Below, piece by piece: positions 1 to 11,715 of a stretch of 64,000 bases of DNA (the stretch's first letter is position 1; each line of letters opens with the position of its first letter). Below the pieces are notes generated by a model that was not told where the DNA came from, ran no database searches, and saw nothing but the letters and a program-made list of their open reading frames with translations. Made by a program: the position numbers and the translations under genes. The stretch comes from Marisa cornuarietis (Eukaryota; Mollusca; Gastropoda; Architaenioglossa; Ampullariidae): contig SMMW01000033.1 of NCBI GenBank assembly GCA_004794655.1, positions 5,195,001 to 5,259,000 on the forward strand. The letters are read 5' to 3'.

Positions 1-141
1 TCTTTTCTCCTTCTTATACCACGTACAATAAGCCATCACACCACGAATTTGTATCACACATATCCGTGGTCACACGCATCTTGCCCAGCGGTTGACTGGA
101 CAGCCAGTGGTGAGATAAGAAGTCGGGACCTGCTATATAAA

Positions 142-668
142 TGTCAAAATTTTATTACAATAACCAAACTGTTTAAACAAGCTCATAATGCTTACTGCGT
201 GGATGTTGGTGGACAGTCAACTGGGATGCTATACGTATATGTGTTGTCTGTTTAGCAGACGACAAACTGCATGCCGTGGGCTGTTCGTGCAATGACGTGT
301 AATACCCCCAATGTAAAGGTTTTAATACAGTAACAAAGCTGTTAAAAACAAGTTAATGATGCTTACTGCGTGAGTGTAGGTGGACAGTCCACTAGGATGC
401 TGTACGTATGTGATATCTGTCAAACAACGAGTTTAGCAGACGACAAACTGTCACGTGGGCTGTTCGTGCAACGACGTGTAATACCACCAAAGTAAAGGTT
501 TTAATACAGTAATAACGCTGTTAAAAACAAGTTAATGATGCTTACTGCGTGGCTGTAGGTGGACAGTCCACTGGGATGGTGTACGTATGTGATATCTGTC
601 AAATAACGAGCTTAGCAGACGACAAACTGTCACGTGGACTGTTCGTGCAATGACGTGTAATACCACCA
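142..668 (+). repeat. Tandem repeat, three copies of about 170-179 bp, abutting the TXNDC11 start codon
   Basis: Three consecutive copies are visible: about 142-310, 311-490 and 491-668. The landmark 'gcttactgcgtg' occurs at 190, 361 and 540, giving periods of 171 and 179. Copies 2 and 3 are nearly identical; copy 1 is more diverged. The last copy ends in 'gtaataccacca', directly followed by the ATG at 669. In copy 1 the matching junction also reads ATG but is followed at once by TAA; copy 2 has lost the T. The array therefore supplies the whole immediate 5' flank of the gene and probably its 5' UTR or promoter. No TATA box is evident. Confidence 0.9.
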
Positions 669-811
669 ATGGCGGATGCGAATGCATCACATGGTATCAC
701 TGTAGAGACGAGGTTTTTATACACAGTAATACGTGGAATGGCGAAGCATCCTGAACTGTGTTGCTTACTTCTGACACTTCTGATAACACTCCTGTCCAAT
801 TACGGTACCAG
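669..811 (+). CDS. TXNDC11: TXNDC11 exon 1: start codon and membrane anchor
   Basis: Codes for residues 1-47 plus two bases of codon 48. The pattern KHPEL followed by a Leu/Cys/Thr/Ile-rich run matches the position and style of the anchor in vertebrate TXNDC11. The donor at 812 reads GTACCT. The two left-over bases AG join the first base (C) of exon 2 to make Ser, so the phase agrees. The exon is short (47 codons), so a simple ORF-length filter misses it. Confidence 0.88.
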
Positions 812-3800
812 GTACCTTTAGATCTTTCACGTGTTACCAGTTGACAACGCAGTATCGCAGGATAGAGTCTAAACGATCCAAGGGAGATCATTGCCATTAA
901 ACTGTTTTGAAACGAATGTAACAAGTCTTTCATGTGCTTATTTTCCGTGGCATTTCCCTGTATATATCGTAACTTAATACTCATTCCGGCTGTAAGGCGT
1001 AGTAAAATGATGCAGCTAAGACGAAAAAAATGTGTCATAAATCATAGATGTAGTCAGATTAATTGTTAACACGATTGCCAGATTGTACGCGCGAGCCATC
1101 CATCCCTTCACTCTTTCTGTCGATGTCAGTCTGCTTGTCTGCCAGTGTGTGTGTGTGTTAAATAGATGCTTTTGTAAAGTAAAAATTACGTGAAGCCTCA
1201 CAGAAAATTTAACTAAAAACTAAAGCTAAAAGTTTAATTCTGTAGAACATCTGAACACGTAGGCCTAAGCAGTACAGGTGTGATTAAAAGGTAAGAATAT
1301 AGATTCAGAAATTGCAGCCTTCGACTATCCTGCTGTAAAATTAAATCAGATAGTTTCAGCAGTCCTTTATTTAAATTCATTTTGCATGATGAGCTTTGAT
1401 GATGTTAATTTTTTAGTGAAAGTGTAAATGTAATAGATGGATTATAAGTTCATACAGATTCAATACTGTGTGCTGTTCTAGCTTCAAGGACAAGCCATTG
1501 GTTATTGCACCGCAGCTACCACATCCTATATTTCCATATGCTTCGCCTGTACTTGACTTCAGCTTAGGAGACTTGCATCCCTTAATCGAACTGTTGCGCC
1601 ATGAGGATTTTGTGTTTGTCATGTACTATGCCCCATGGTGCGCACGATCACGGGCAGCGGTGGTACAGTTTACAAAAGCTGCCCAGTTTATGGAAGGACA
1701 GGTATGTTATATGCTCAACTTATTTTTTTTTGCCACTATTTGTCATGTATATTTGGCAAAAAAATCCAATCTGTTAGGCCCTTGTGCCTCTGTGCTATCC
1801 TTAGTATCTAACTCAAATTTTGAACTGTCTTTGATATATAAATATACCCAGACCAAAGTTAGTAAATATGTCAAAACCATAAGATGCTGTGAATATTAAT
1901 GGTTAGTTACACAATAACTAAATTTGATAGGCGTAAGGGTTTCTAAGACAGTTGATAATCCATAAGAAAGAGATGAAATATTTTTGATCTTTTCAACTAA
2001 GAAGTACCCAAGACATCACAGCAACTGGTATAAAAGCATTGACTGCTTTATGTTTTTTACATACTTTTATTTACACACTATGTATGTTGCCTGTCTGCAA
2101 ATTTTGTAATTGATTTTTTCACCAACTTTCCATTGTCCTAAAGGTATAAAATTCTCAGCAGTTTTTTTTTCTAGTAATAATACATTATTAAATTGTTTCC
2201 ACCAGCCTACAAATAGTAAAATATTTTTTAAAATTTAATTTTGTATAAAAATTTGCCTAGGCCAAATTAGGGGAGATAGGTAACTGCTGCTCTAAGAGTA
2301 GTAAACTAAAGTTATCTCCCCATAATTGTCCTGTAAGAAGGAAATAGAGTCACAAAATTTAAAACGTGCAGAGTTCCTTCTCTTGGATGATTCTTTTATC
2401 AACAAAAACAAAAACAAAAAAATCCCATAAAACTAAAGATGCAATCCTTTAAAGACATTGTAAAATGACCCCATTGTAAAAATCGCCACGCCCATGCTAC
2501 CCGGCAAAGTCACAATCGTGGCCTTTTGAACCAAGAGAGTTAGAGCATGTATAAATAAAATGTGGCACGTCAGTCAGTCAGTCAGATAAAGGCAGATTCT
2601 TGATTAGCAACCATGAATTTGTGATGAAACTCAACCCTATAACTCACTAAAATGCAATATTAAATCGTTTCCAAGTGAGAACACAGATGGGTGAAACCTC
2701 AAACAAAGAAAATGACGCCTTAAAAAGAAGGGGCAAAATGGGCAGTATTTTCTTTAACACATATAACAAAAGTAGTCAGGGGACTCTTCCAAGCTATTAA
2801 AAATCGGTTCATCATTACCCCCAAACTTTTATATTTTAAGTTACGTGTATTAAAAAAAAATACTGAGATCTAAGGAAAAAAATTATTTTACTTTTTTTAT
2901 TGCATTTCAAATAAAAGTGTGTGTAAACAATTTTTTTTTTACTTATTTTATTTCAAATGCTGCTACAAATTTTCTGTATATTTGTCTGTATGATATATGC
3001 CAGTTAATTGCTATATTTGTATAATGTTTGTCTGAAAATGCAGTCTATTTGGTTTCATTTTTTTGTACCTTCTGTGCATCACACATAATTTTTTAATTAG
3101 TTGAAGTAATTATTGTAGTTTTTTAAGTGAGTCATTGTCATTTCTATGACTTTAAAAAAGCACTAAAAGAGTTGACAATCAAGTCAAATTCCATTTTTGT
3201 CAATTTTTTTATGACTCAGCATTGAACCAGAGAAAATAAAATTAGAGCGAGAAGGATAATTTAGCTTTTGTAAATGTGAACATTAAGAGGAGAGTATTTA
3301 TTTCATAAACAAGTGTAAAGGAAGTATCAGACCTCTAATATTAGTACTACTTGATCAAGGATTTATTTAAATTGTAGCTCACGTGATATCATTTTGCATG
3401 TTATTATCTTCATATTTGCATCCAGGTACAGTTTGTAGCTGTTAACTGTTGGTATCCAGATGGCATGTGTCGGAAACAATACAAGTTCCTCTTCTTTCCA
3501 GTCTTCTTTGCATACCATGACAACATTGATGGCTATAGATATATGGGTAGCTATTCCTCTTTCTTCTTTTTCTGAAAGAAATGCTCACACACATGTGCAC
3601 ACACACATGGACATGCATGCACAGTTGCATATGCATGCATGCATGCACAGACATATACCCAGACAAACACACATGGACAAGCATGTTCACATATGTGCAT
3701 GTGTGCCATTAGGTATGAACAGTATGTAGTTAGAGGAATAATTATATTGAACCCATCATATTAATTTGATCTCAAGTAATATATGCTTATAACAGAACTA

Positions 3801-6800
3801 TATGATGCTGTAGATTTGAGATTTTCATCATGCACCTTTTCTTGTCAGAAATATGCAAGTACACATAACCGTTTAAGTGTTTTGTTTCTAGGCATACAGA
3901 GAGCAGAGTTCATGGTGAAATTTTTGGAAGATTTGTTGAATCCTTTAAAGTTGCTACAGGAAATGGATGAAGTTCAAGATTTCGTCATACAGCATGATGT
4001 AAGATTGGCATGTCAAGGCATGATTGACATAGATCTTAGTTGTATTGATGTGGAATTATGTATTTAATTAAATCATGTAGTCCTAAACTTGATTAATTTT
4101 CTGTTTTAATTTTGAGCTTTGATTAATGAAAGTAACCAAGAGGTCTCTCTTTTGTCACAGTGTCTTTAACTACATTAGACAGGTCACAGCAGATCTTTCA
4201 AAACTGCAAACTGTCATAACCATTAAAAATCAAACAAAAGTAGAAGGATTAAACCTGTACAACTCTTTCATTCTTTTGTGTTCTCGTGTTTATGCCCCAG
4301 CTCTGAAAGATACTAAATGCTTTCTTGTTTTCTTTATATGCTATTTTTTTTTCACAGACAGTGGTTCTTGGCTACTTCAGTTTCAACAGTTCTCCACAGC
4401 CACCTGGATACAAGCAGTTTTTCTATGCTTCTATGAGGGTAGTTGAAAATGGTAAATCTGTTTTGTTGGTCTAAATTGCAGGGTGCAACATTTCCTAAAA
4501 AGAATAAAAAGGTTTGAATATTTATTAAATTTATTATAATACTTTGGCAGTAATTTACGGCTACTTGCTAATTTTCTATTATCCTTCTTTAATGTTTTAT
4601 TACAGTGCTATTTTTTTATTTTATCATGGTTGTCACAGTTGTTGCATGAAATTTTTTCTTTTTTATGGATTTTTAAACAATATATATCTTATTATAATAT
4701 GCATCTCATAATTCCTAGATTGGAATATGCCTGCTGGGGCAATAATAGAAAGACTTAGATAAGGAGAGAAAGGTTTCAGCTTAGGTCAGCTGTGGAAAGA
4801 GAGCTTAGGATTTTAGCTGATGTGATTCTCTGATAATAATTTTTATCCTTCACCTCAGATCCATACCAGCCTGTGAAATTTGGAATTATCACCAATGACA
4901 GGCTTGCTGCAGCACTAAACCTCACAAGTTGTTCAAATATTGGGCTTCTTCAGATAAAAAACACTACTCAGGTTTGTTATATGACAGTACTTTAAAGTAT
5001 AGCATTTTTGAAGAAACGCCCAAATAAAACTGTAGAGATGTTATGAAAAAACACAGTTGGATTATTTTGTGTACCTCAGAATGGGTATTGTTTCAAGGAA
5101 ACAATTCTTGACTCTTTACAGTTCTTTTGAATATTTATAGTATATTTATGTAAAATTGAACAGAATTTTTACTGATTTTATTATACAGCTATGAAATAAC
5201 ATTAGCAAACATAATGCTGTAAAACCTCCCCATTAAAACTTACTAAAATCTCCCCAAATCAGTCATAATTGAGTAGGGAAATCGGCCAATCTGCTTTCAT
5301 TCCATGAACCATGACTTCAGGCATCAATTTATTTAAATGTTGTAAACCATGTATAGTGCTTTTCTTTGTTATTTTCACTTGGTCATGCTTACTTATTCTG
5401 TCATTCTGCACTTGATTGAAGATTTTTAGGAGAACTAACAAATATCTGCATGTATGCTTAATACAAAATTTCAAACTAAACAATGGTATGGACTCATTAT
5501 AGAGTAACATTCTGCAGTCATTATACAAAAAGGGCCTACCAGTTAGCGAAGATGTGCAGATAATCTGACATTACTCTGCATCTGTAGTCTCCTTTGGCAC
5601 TAACTCTAAGCAGTGCGAAAAAACTAAAATATCCTTAACAGTCAGTTCTTCAAGGCGGTTCATCAATGGCACACAACTCCATCCCCTAGCACTAATTTTA
5701 ACTTATGCAAACCCCCCTCTCCCCGACAATTATATCCCTATCATCCAGTCTGTCAAAAGCAGTTCATTAATGGCCCACTCTGCATGTCCCTCTTTTCAAT
5801 GAAATCATACCAGACACATTGCTCCCGTTTGTGCAGTGGGATTGTATTTCTTTTACCCTATACCAAACTTCTGCCTTTGTGTTGTATTGCAAAGCAGCTA
5901 GTATGATGGTGGCTAAACTTATTTCAAATATTGCATGGGTCTTTTGGTAGTATTTGACATTAATAGTTGCTTGTGTTATGGGTGATTGAGTCATCTTCTG
6001 TACCTGGGTTGATTTCACTTTTGGTTTTGGGACAATCGAGAATCAGTCTTATGTGGAATAATATGGTCTTGGGAGTGGGTTGGTGGGTCGATTTGACTCA
6101 GGAGAATGGTTGATATTTCTTTTAATCAAAATGACAGGTCACCCAATAAACAAGCATTCTCATTTAAAATGTACTTAATTTATTTTTGGTTATTTCAAAC
6201 AGTTTTCCAATAGCAGTCTATTTTAAAACGTACTTCATTTTTTTTCAACACACAAATTCTGCAAAATAAATGTAATAGAGCAAAAACTGTTGGTCGTAAG
6301 ATGCCTTAAGGAGGAAGTCATAATAGAGATTACATTTAATATAGCTAGATATGTCCATGAAAATATTTTGCATCATATCTAACTGGGGTCATAATATGGA
6401 AGGTCTTAACAAGGAATTTTACTGTACATTGTATAACACTTATGCAAGAATGGAGGAAATAGTTTATATGTTTATCACAGTTTACAGGACTATGGCAAAG
6501 AGTAATAGTTATGAGCATTGTTTGCTGTATTTATGCACTGTTTATCTGAAAAAATATGTTTAAAAAATTCTTTTGATTTTCAGCTATATCCACATTCAGA
6601 GAATGTGACTTCTTCAAGTCTTGTATCCTGGATTTTTGAGAATAGACTTCCTGTAAGTGTAAAATTTAGCTTAACAACTTAGAGTTGTTTAATGTTATCA
6701 CTATTCATCTTGAAAAATGTTCAAGTAAAATCTTGTTAAATTAAGTCTTTCTTCACATCTGTGTTGTCGACCCCATCTCCTTATATTATCTTTGTAAAGG

Positions 6801-9800
6801 GGAGAATAGAATTTCAGAATGTACTGGATGTCTATTTTTCATTCTATTGTAGAAATTCACAGTAGTGAATTGATAAACTATTTTGCTACCTTTATCAACT
6901 ATACATAAAAACACCTAGTTTTTAGTAAGGGTTGAGGTGTAACAAAGATTCTCACATTTACATGCATCAATAATAATAAATGAATTAATGACGAATAGAA
7001 TTTACCTTGTTATATTTTCTTTAATGCCTTTCTAGGAACTTTTGTTTGATATGTCTGTCTGCATTTTGGCAGCTTCTAGTTCGGTGGATGGTGCCCTTGG
7101 GTATGAAAAGTCTCATGTTGTCAAGGGAAATAAATAAGGGGCCTGCCATTCTTCTGTTTCACAAAGTTACACCCCTTTCCACTGCCAGCCAAACTTTTGC
7201 ATTGGTCTGTATTACTAGACTAAGAAAGTTATCAGTGTGGGCTTTTTTATTTTTTAGAAAAATTTTCATCAGCTTTAACAGACATGAATATATAACTGAA
7301 ATATAATCTCATGATAGCATAATGACAGTGCATTTTTTATTTTAGATTTTGCTGTAAAACATTTGATAGTTGAGAATTCTAGAAATCCTAACTATGAAAT
7401 TTGTGTTCTTAGAGGTCTCATTGTGCGTTACAGGGTGCTGTAGTTAGCAGCATCTTTGAACATTAGAGAGTGTTTGTATGGTTTTACACCTAATTAAGAA
7501 GTGTCAGTATTCTCAGAAGTATAGAAACTATGTGGGCTAGTGCTGATGTCACTGTGTTTCCTTTGTTCAGTTCAAGCACCTGGCTCTGCTCTACAACCAA
7601 TGCCCTGGAGATCAACAGGCAGAGAAAATCAGTCAACAATGGCTATCACTTTCCATACAGAATATGATATACCAGGCTAAGTTACTAAATGACTGCCGTG
7701 ATCTCCGGAAACGAAACATTTTGTCATCACTTAGTAGTTTTAAATGCTGCTATTCCACAGCAAATGATAATCTAGAAAGAGTGCAGGATACCAAACACAA
7801 CGTCTGTGAAATTTGTCAATTTAAGCCAGGCAGTCATCGGCACAGTCTGTCTGCCTGTGGTTTTACCAAAGTAAGAAATACCACAAGTTCATTGCTCCTT
7901 CCTCAGAACTCTTGCCTTAACTCTATTGATAATTATGACACTAGTATGTACACCAGCACTTGCTGCAAAAAGTGCATCAAATTAGCACCTGTGATAGATT
8001 ACTGGTCACAGTCGACAACGGGTCAAGAGATCTTAAAACATCGAAAGCTTTCAGACAGATATGTTCTGAATGGATTAGAAAACCTCCCAAGGAGACCTTG
8101 TGATCGGATCCACTTTCAAAAGAATCAAGAAGCATTCCCAAGCGCTGTGATACCAGACTTTGCCACTACCCGCCATCTGACTAATTTTACTGGAAGTGGT
8201 TGCCTCAACAATCGTACATTAAATTTCCTAAGCTTGGACTGGCATAGCCACTGGATGTTTGCAGAAAGTTTGGGCCTGAATCTGTTACACACTCATATAA
8301 CACCGGTTGTTGTTGCTTTTGATAAAGAGGTACGATAAAAATATTAGGCTTAAAGTTTATATTTAGATGTTGTCATAGTGTTATTTTGCATCATTGTGGT
8401 AATTTGTACGTGTGCTTCTGTTCCCTTATAAGAAATTTAAATGCATATTATTTGCAGAATAATAAGTGAAAACATTTTGGATGTATTAAATATATTAACA
8501 TTTTCTATATAATGGCTGTGAGAAAGTGAAAATGATTGCCTTGAAAACACCCTGAGCATTTACAGCTTTAAATTAAGTTTAAAGAAAGACAGCAAAGAGC
8601 TATAAATGACAATCTTTGAAGGGTGAATTCTGTTTGCTTGCTAATGGTAACCTGATGGGATATACCAACTTTTTGTATTTTTGGTATTATGGAAATAATA
8701 GCGCTTTTTGCAACTTTAATTTGATAGTATGCATTATGCTGTACTTTTGTGTAATAAAAAAAGAAGTTAGAAATGTAACAACATGCACATTTTTGCACTT
8801 TCTTTCAGAATGAAGTGCAATATACGCTCCAAAACAAATTTTCCAAACTCAGTACAGGTTTGTATCTAGTTTAAAAGATTGTTACCACATAAGCCTTATT
8901 CTGTTATTTTCTCCATGTTTTACAGGGGCTTACTGATCAAGCCTTGGTCCATGATGTTTATTTGTACTGGCTTGTTTCCTATAGTTTATCTGCTGAAAGG
9001 GTGGTAGCTTAAACATGCCATGTGTAGCAAGACTTGATGGCTAGCTGTGTCCGCCTGAAGAAAGAAACGCTGTAGTGGTGGGTATGGTGGTAGTGATGAT
9101 GATGATGGAGCACTTTTATTGCACAGCACCACAACCAAAGCAGGCTGCACTCTCTGCACTGACCAACAATAATAAAAAAATAACATTAAAGTAAAAAACT
9201 AACTAACGTGACGGTACTCAAAGCAGAAAAATCAAAGCAAGACAGTTGTCTTTCAGTATGCTTTTAGATGTAGACTTGAATATCATTTTTGTTTACAAGA
9301 ATGGAATAATATTTTTTCCTTTTTTCTGTTTACAGCATCATTCATCCTTAATTTTTCACAAGGATTACTGAACAGAAATCTACGTTCTGTTCCTCCTGTG
9401 CAACACTTAGAATGCAATAGCCATGCCAGATTGTGTGTGACTGAGCTGACAACCGATACATTCCAGGCATCCTTAGCACAACGAAAGGTAAAGGTGAAAT
9501 GGTATTTATTGTGTTACTATTTTGGCACAAAAGATAAATAAGATGTAGTTAATGTTGGTTCTTAAGAAGGTAATGTTAGTGCTAAGAATTCTTTCAGCTT
9601 TTTCGATAGAAAATAAGTAAGCTAATCTTGTTGATAATCAGTTTAAACCAATTTATTTATGAAGTGTGTTGTCACAAAATATGAGTAGTATATTGATGTG
9701 CTGTTGATCTCTTTGTTAGTATAATTACAGCTAACGTAAATGCAACAAATTACCTGCATGGCCTTGCTCATTACATAGATATCCAGATACAAATTTGGAA

Positions 9801-11357
9801 CATTTAAAAAGTTAGAAAAATAAATTACAACACAACAGAAAGACAGATTAAAATTGTAATTTTAAGTTCAAAGTAAGCAGAAATCAATCCATTGTGAAAC
9901 TACACTTTATTGTCCAAGGAAATTAGCTTAAGCTATATCCAGTGGCGTTGCAAAAATTAAAAAAATCTATCAACAGATTTTTATTACTTTACAGTTCTGC
10001 ACCACAAGTCATTTCAGAAATTCTGTTTTAATGAGATGCATCAACAACAGCCTAGTCAGTCTGTCAAGACACTGTTTAAGAAGAATGCAGTGGCAGGAGT
10101 GTAGTAGATGCTGAACATGTGGATGTATTTTCAGGATGTTGTGTTGCTGGTATATGCTGGGTGGTGTGGATTTTGTGTGGCTCTCAGCCACACCTTTCTT
10201 CACCTTGCTCACTATTTTCGCAACTCACCAGACATTTTTTTTGCCAGGTATACTATTGTTAGCTTACATTTTGTAGCTTTTCTGAGAAGTCTTTATGATA
10301 CTAATAAAATACTTCAGATCATGAAGCAGGTAGAGAAAAACAAATGCCTGTGACCAGTGTTGTTTTAAAATTTGTTATGCCTATTATTCCCCAGCTCTTA
10401 ATGCAACAGATTAAAACTGTTGTAATTGATAGAAATTATACCTTTTGATTCTCAGTGTCTCTGGGTCCTTATTTTTTATGGGATTTGTTCCTATGGAATG
10501 TGTATATTATCTGATGCTAAATAGCTTTTAGTAAAAGTCTGCTGGAGCAAAAATTAATTAAATTGAATGTTTTTAGGATTAATGGGGACACCAATGACTT
10601 GAACTGGGAATTCAGCATGGACTTCTACCCAACCATTTTCTTCTTCCCAGCTAATAAGTATGTTTTCTTTTTTGCACAAAGATATTTTTGTCTTTATCAA
10701 GCTCAAATTTTACAGTTTTTATTTATTTTATTTTTTGAGTTAATTTAGATGATAAGCTTCTGTAGCAACTGAACAAATAATCAGAGAAATTTTAAGCTGA
10801 ACTTGATCTCATTGCTTCTTTTGAATTGCAAACCACTTTTATTATCGTTGTCTCTTGAAATTGACTAAAGAAGGAAAAATGTCCTATGGTTCAACTGCAG
10901 ATGGTTATTATTATTATTACTCTGCAGCAAAGCGGACAGCTATCGCTTTCCAGAAAACCTTCGACCAACATTGCCTAACCTGATACGATTTGTTCTTCAA
11001 CATGCAACATCTGTCAGCCGTCTCCGTCTGGTGTCTGATGTGTGTTCAGGAACATGTGTGCATCAGAATATTGACTTTGCTCGCCAGAGCATGCGGATTC
11101 TTCGGTCCAAAATGAAACGCTTGGTGGTTCGTCTTGCACAGATAAATTTGTTAGAAGGGCCTCACTCATCTTCCAAGTATTATTCAAGTTTGAGTGTCTT
11201 TTTGAAAAGGCGAAGTGATGTTTTGCATCAGGAAATCAAGCATGTGAGGAATTTTTTAACATTTTTTGAGAAAAGCCAAGGCCAGAAATTAAATATTGAA
11301 AAATTAGAAAAACTTTTTCAAGATTTTTCGAGAAACGATTCATCCAACAGAAGTTAG
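669..11357 (+). CDS. TXNDC11: TXNDC11-like thioredoxin-domain protein (14-exon gene, 860 aa)
   Basis: TXNDC11 is a membrane-anchored, ER-lumenal thioredoxin-family protein; in mammals it is linked to DUOX maturation and glycoprotein ER-associated degradation (family knowledge). Coding exons: 669-811, 1482-1701, 3426-3546, 3892-3998, 4358-4451, 4859-4971, 6584-6652, 7073-7204, 7571-8329, 8809-8857, 9336-9487, 10135-10247, 10577-10657, 10928-11357. Every intron is GT-AG, all phases match, and the total is 2583 nt. Seen in the protein: a short N-terminus, a hydrophobic anchor at about residues 29-43, a first thioredoxin site W-C-A-R-S (C101...S104, CxxS), an HNVCEIC cysteine motif near 409-415, an NFTG...NRTLN segment typical of the family, a second site W-C-G-F-C (C664-C667), and a basic helical C-terminus. 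The start at 669 has a good context (A at -3, G at +4). The length is somewhat below the human protein (about 960-985 aa). The second site has Gly where Pro usually precedes Trp. The assignment rests on recalled family motifs, not a database search. Confidence 0.95.
1482..1701 (+). CDS. TXNDC11: TXNDC11 exon 2: first thioredoxin domain with CxxS site
   Basis: Codes for residues 48-121. It contains SPVLDF and then MYYAPWCARS, the position of the first thioredoxin active site. The second cysteine is Ser, as in the human protein (CGQS), so this domain is not expected to act as a classical dithiol oxidoreductase. Acceptor TTCTAG, donor GTATGT; the exon ends in phase 0. Confidence 0.95.
3426..3546 (+). 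CDS. TXNDC11: TXNDC11 exon 3
   Basis: Codes for residues 122-161 plus one base. The stretch VQFVAVNCW followed by CRKQ..F..FPV matches the beta-strand after the first active site in TXNDC11 (human ...VAINCWW...CRKQ...FP). Acceptor TGCATCCAG, donor GTAGCT. Confidence 0.95.
3892..3998 (+). CDS. TXNDC11: TXNDC11 exon 4
   Basis: Completes the split Gly codon and continues with the end of the first thioredoxin fold (AEFMVKFLEDLLNPLKLL). Acceptor TTTCTAG, donor GTAAGA. It ends in phase 0 at ...VIQHD. Confidence 0.93.
4358..4451 (+). CDS. TXNDC11: TXNDC11 exon 5
   Basis: Codes for VVLGYF followed by SSPQPPGY, nearly the same as human VLGYFEF-SGSPQPPGY, the start of the second thioredoxin-like fold. 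Acceptor TTTCACAG, donor GTAAAT. One left-over base pairs with exon 6 in phase. Confidence 0.95.
4859..4971 (+). CDS. TXNDC11: TXNDC11 exon 6
   Basis: Codes for PVKFGIITNDRLAAAL and onward, matching human VRFGVITNKHLAKL. Acceptor CACCTCAG, donor GTTTGT. Ends in phase 0. Confidence 0.94.
6584..6652 (+). CDS. TXNDC11: TXNDC11 exon 7
   Basis: A 23-codon exon (starts LYPHSENVTSS, ends WIFENRLP) between good splice sites (GATTTTCAG and GTAAGT). It matches the family segment before '...LFRWLRP'. Phase 0 at both ends, so it could be skipped without a frame change. Confidence 0.88.
7073..7204 (+). CDS. TXNDC11: TXNDC11 exon 8
   Basis: Codes for LLVRWMVPLGMKSLML followed by NKGPAILLF, matching human LFRWLRPHGGKSLLL and KKGPALFLF. 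The acceptor is TTTTGGCAG. The donor GTCTGT is the weakest in the gene, but family alignment across to exon 9 supports the joint. Phase 0. Confidence 0.9.
7571..8329 (+). CDS. TXNDC11: TXNDC11 exon 9: large central exon
   Basis: At 253 codons this is the largest exon. It opens with the ALLYNQCPGDQ segment (human ALEYNNCHGDQ), then a variable stretch, HNVCEIC, paired cysteines (TCCKKC), and NFTGSGC-NRTLN followed by WMFAESLG, which matches the human NFTG...NKTLN...WLYAERLG. Several N-x-S/T sites fit a lumenal glycoprotein. Acceptor TTGTTCAG, donor GTACGA; phase 0. Confidence 0.95.
8809..8857 (+). CDS. TXNDC11: TXNDC11 exon 10
   Basis: A 49-nt exon (NEVQYTLQNKFSKLST), found by its splice sites (CTTTCAG and GTTTGT) and by phase. 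It fills the gap between exons 9 and 11 that the human protein fills with a similar length. Confidence 0.85.
9336..9487 (+). CDS. TXNDC11: TXNDC11 exon 11
   Basis: Codes for SFILNFSQGLLNRNLRS and ends TELTTDTFQASLAQRK, matching human SFIQNFSVLYSPLKRHL and TEVTTDTFWEVVLQKQ just before the last thioredoxin domain. Acceptor GTTTACAG, donor GTAAAG; phase 0 at the 3' end. Confidence 0.94.
10135..10247 (+). CDS. TXNDC11: TXNDC11 exon 12: last thioredoxin domain with CGFC site
   Basis: Codes for DVVLLVYAGWCGFC (C664 and C667), the redox-active CxxC centre. Human has YYAPWCGFC; here the Pro before Trp is Gly. The acceptor TATTTTCAG precedes GAT and the donor is GTATAC; the exon leaves two bases that complete an Arg codon in exon 13. 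Confidence 0.95.
10577..10657 (+). CDS. TXNDC11: TXNDC11 exon 13
   Basis: Codes for NDLNWEFSMDFYPTIFFFP, matching human NDLPWEFMVDRLPTVLFFP. It holds the cis-Pro loop (YPT) of the last thioredoxin fold. Acceptor GTTTTTAG, donor GTATGT. Confidence 0.95.
10928..11357 (+). CDS. TXNDC11: TXNDC11 exon 14: terminal exon and stop
   Basis: Begins by completing Asn, then RFPENLRPTLPNLIRFVL (human LPNLLRFIL), and continues into a basic, probably helical tail (...EKLEKLFQDF...). It ends at TAG 11355-11357. The human protein has a longer coiled-coil C-terminus here, so the tail is shortened or diverged. Confidence 0.93.
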
Positions 11358-11650
11358 TACATTGCCAGTGAGACAGGGTTTTAGTTCTAACATTTTAACA
11401 TTTTAACAATTTGTTTTTATTGCTTCAGCGTTTTATAAAGGCTGCTGCATTTATAAGAAGAAAAGTCAAACAGTTATTTGTCCGTGAATTTTATGAGTCT
11501 GATTTCAGCAGACATATGTTATGCACAATATATGTTATAGCAATAGTTGCTACCGGAGAAAATGCAGTTATATCTGTATATTCTTGGATCCACTTATGTA
11601 AGGAACAAAAAATCTCCTGGATAGAAATAATAAAGATGTGAGGCTTTGCA

Positions 11651-11715
11651 AATAAAAGTGAGTTTCCTCCAGTTGGTGACAGAGAAGCCAATTTTGTGAT
11701 AAGGGAAGCAATAAA
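11651..11715 (+). terminator. Candidate polyadenylation signals for TXNDC11
   Basis: AATAAA occurs at 11651-11656 and at 11710-11715, roughly 300-360 bp after the stop codon. Further AATAAA hexamers lie at 12067 and 12541. Which one is used cannot be told from sequence alone. Confidence 0.45.

Larger units (their letters stand above)
812..10927 (+). other. Introns 1-13 of the TXNDC11 gene
   Basis: Intron lengths run from 270 bp (13) to 1,724 bp (2). All are AT-rich with no second gene seen. Intron 2 holds a short GTCA run (about 2570-2585). Intron 3 holds a degenerate CA/TGCA tract (about 3585-3705). Intron 9 and intron 10 hold nothing beyond AT-rich sequence, apart from a short GATGAT run near 9098 in intron 10. 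Short ORFs inside introns are composition artefacts. Confidence 0.85.

Noticed and set aside
3442..3729. His/Met-rich ORFs on both strands over exon 3 and intron 3
   Set aside because: Frame shadows of exon 3 running into a CA/TGCA tract.
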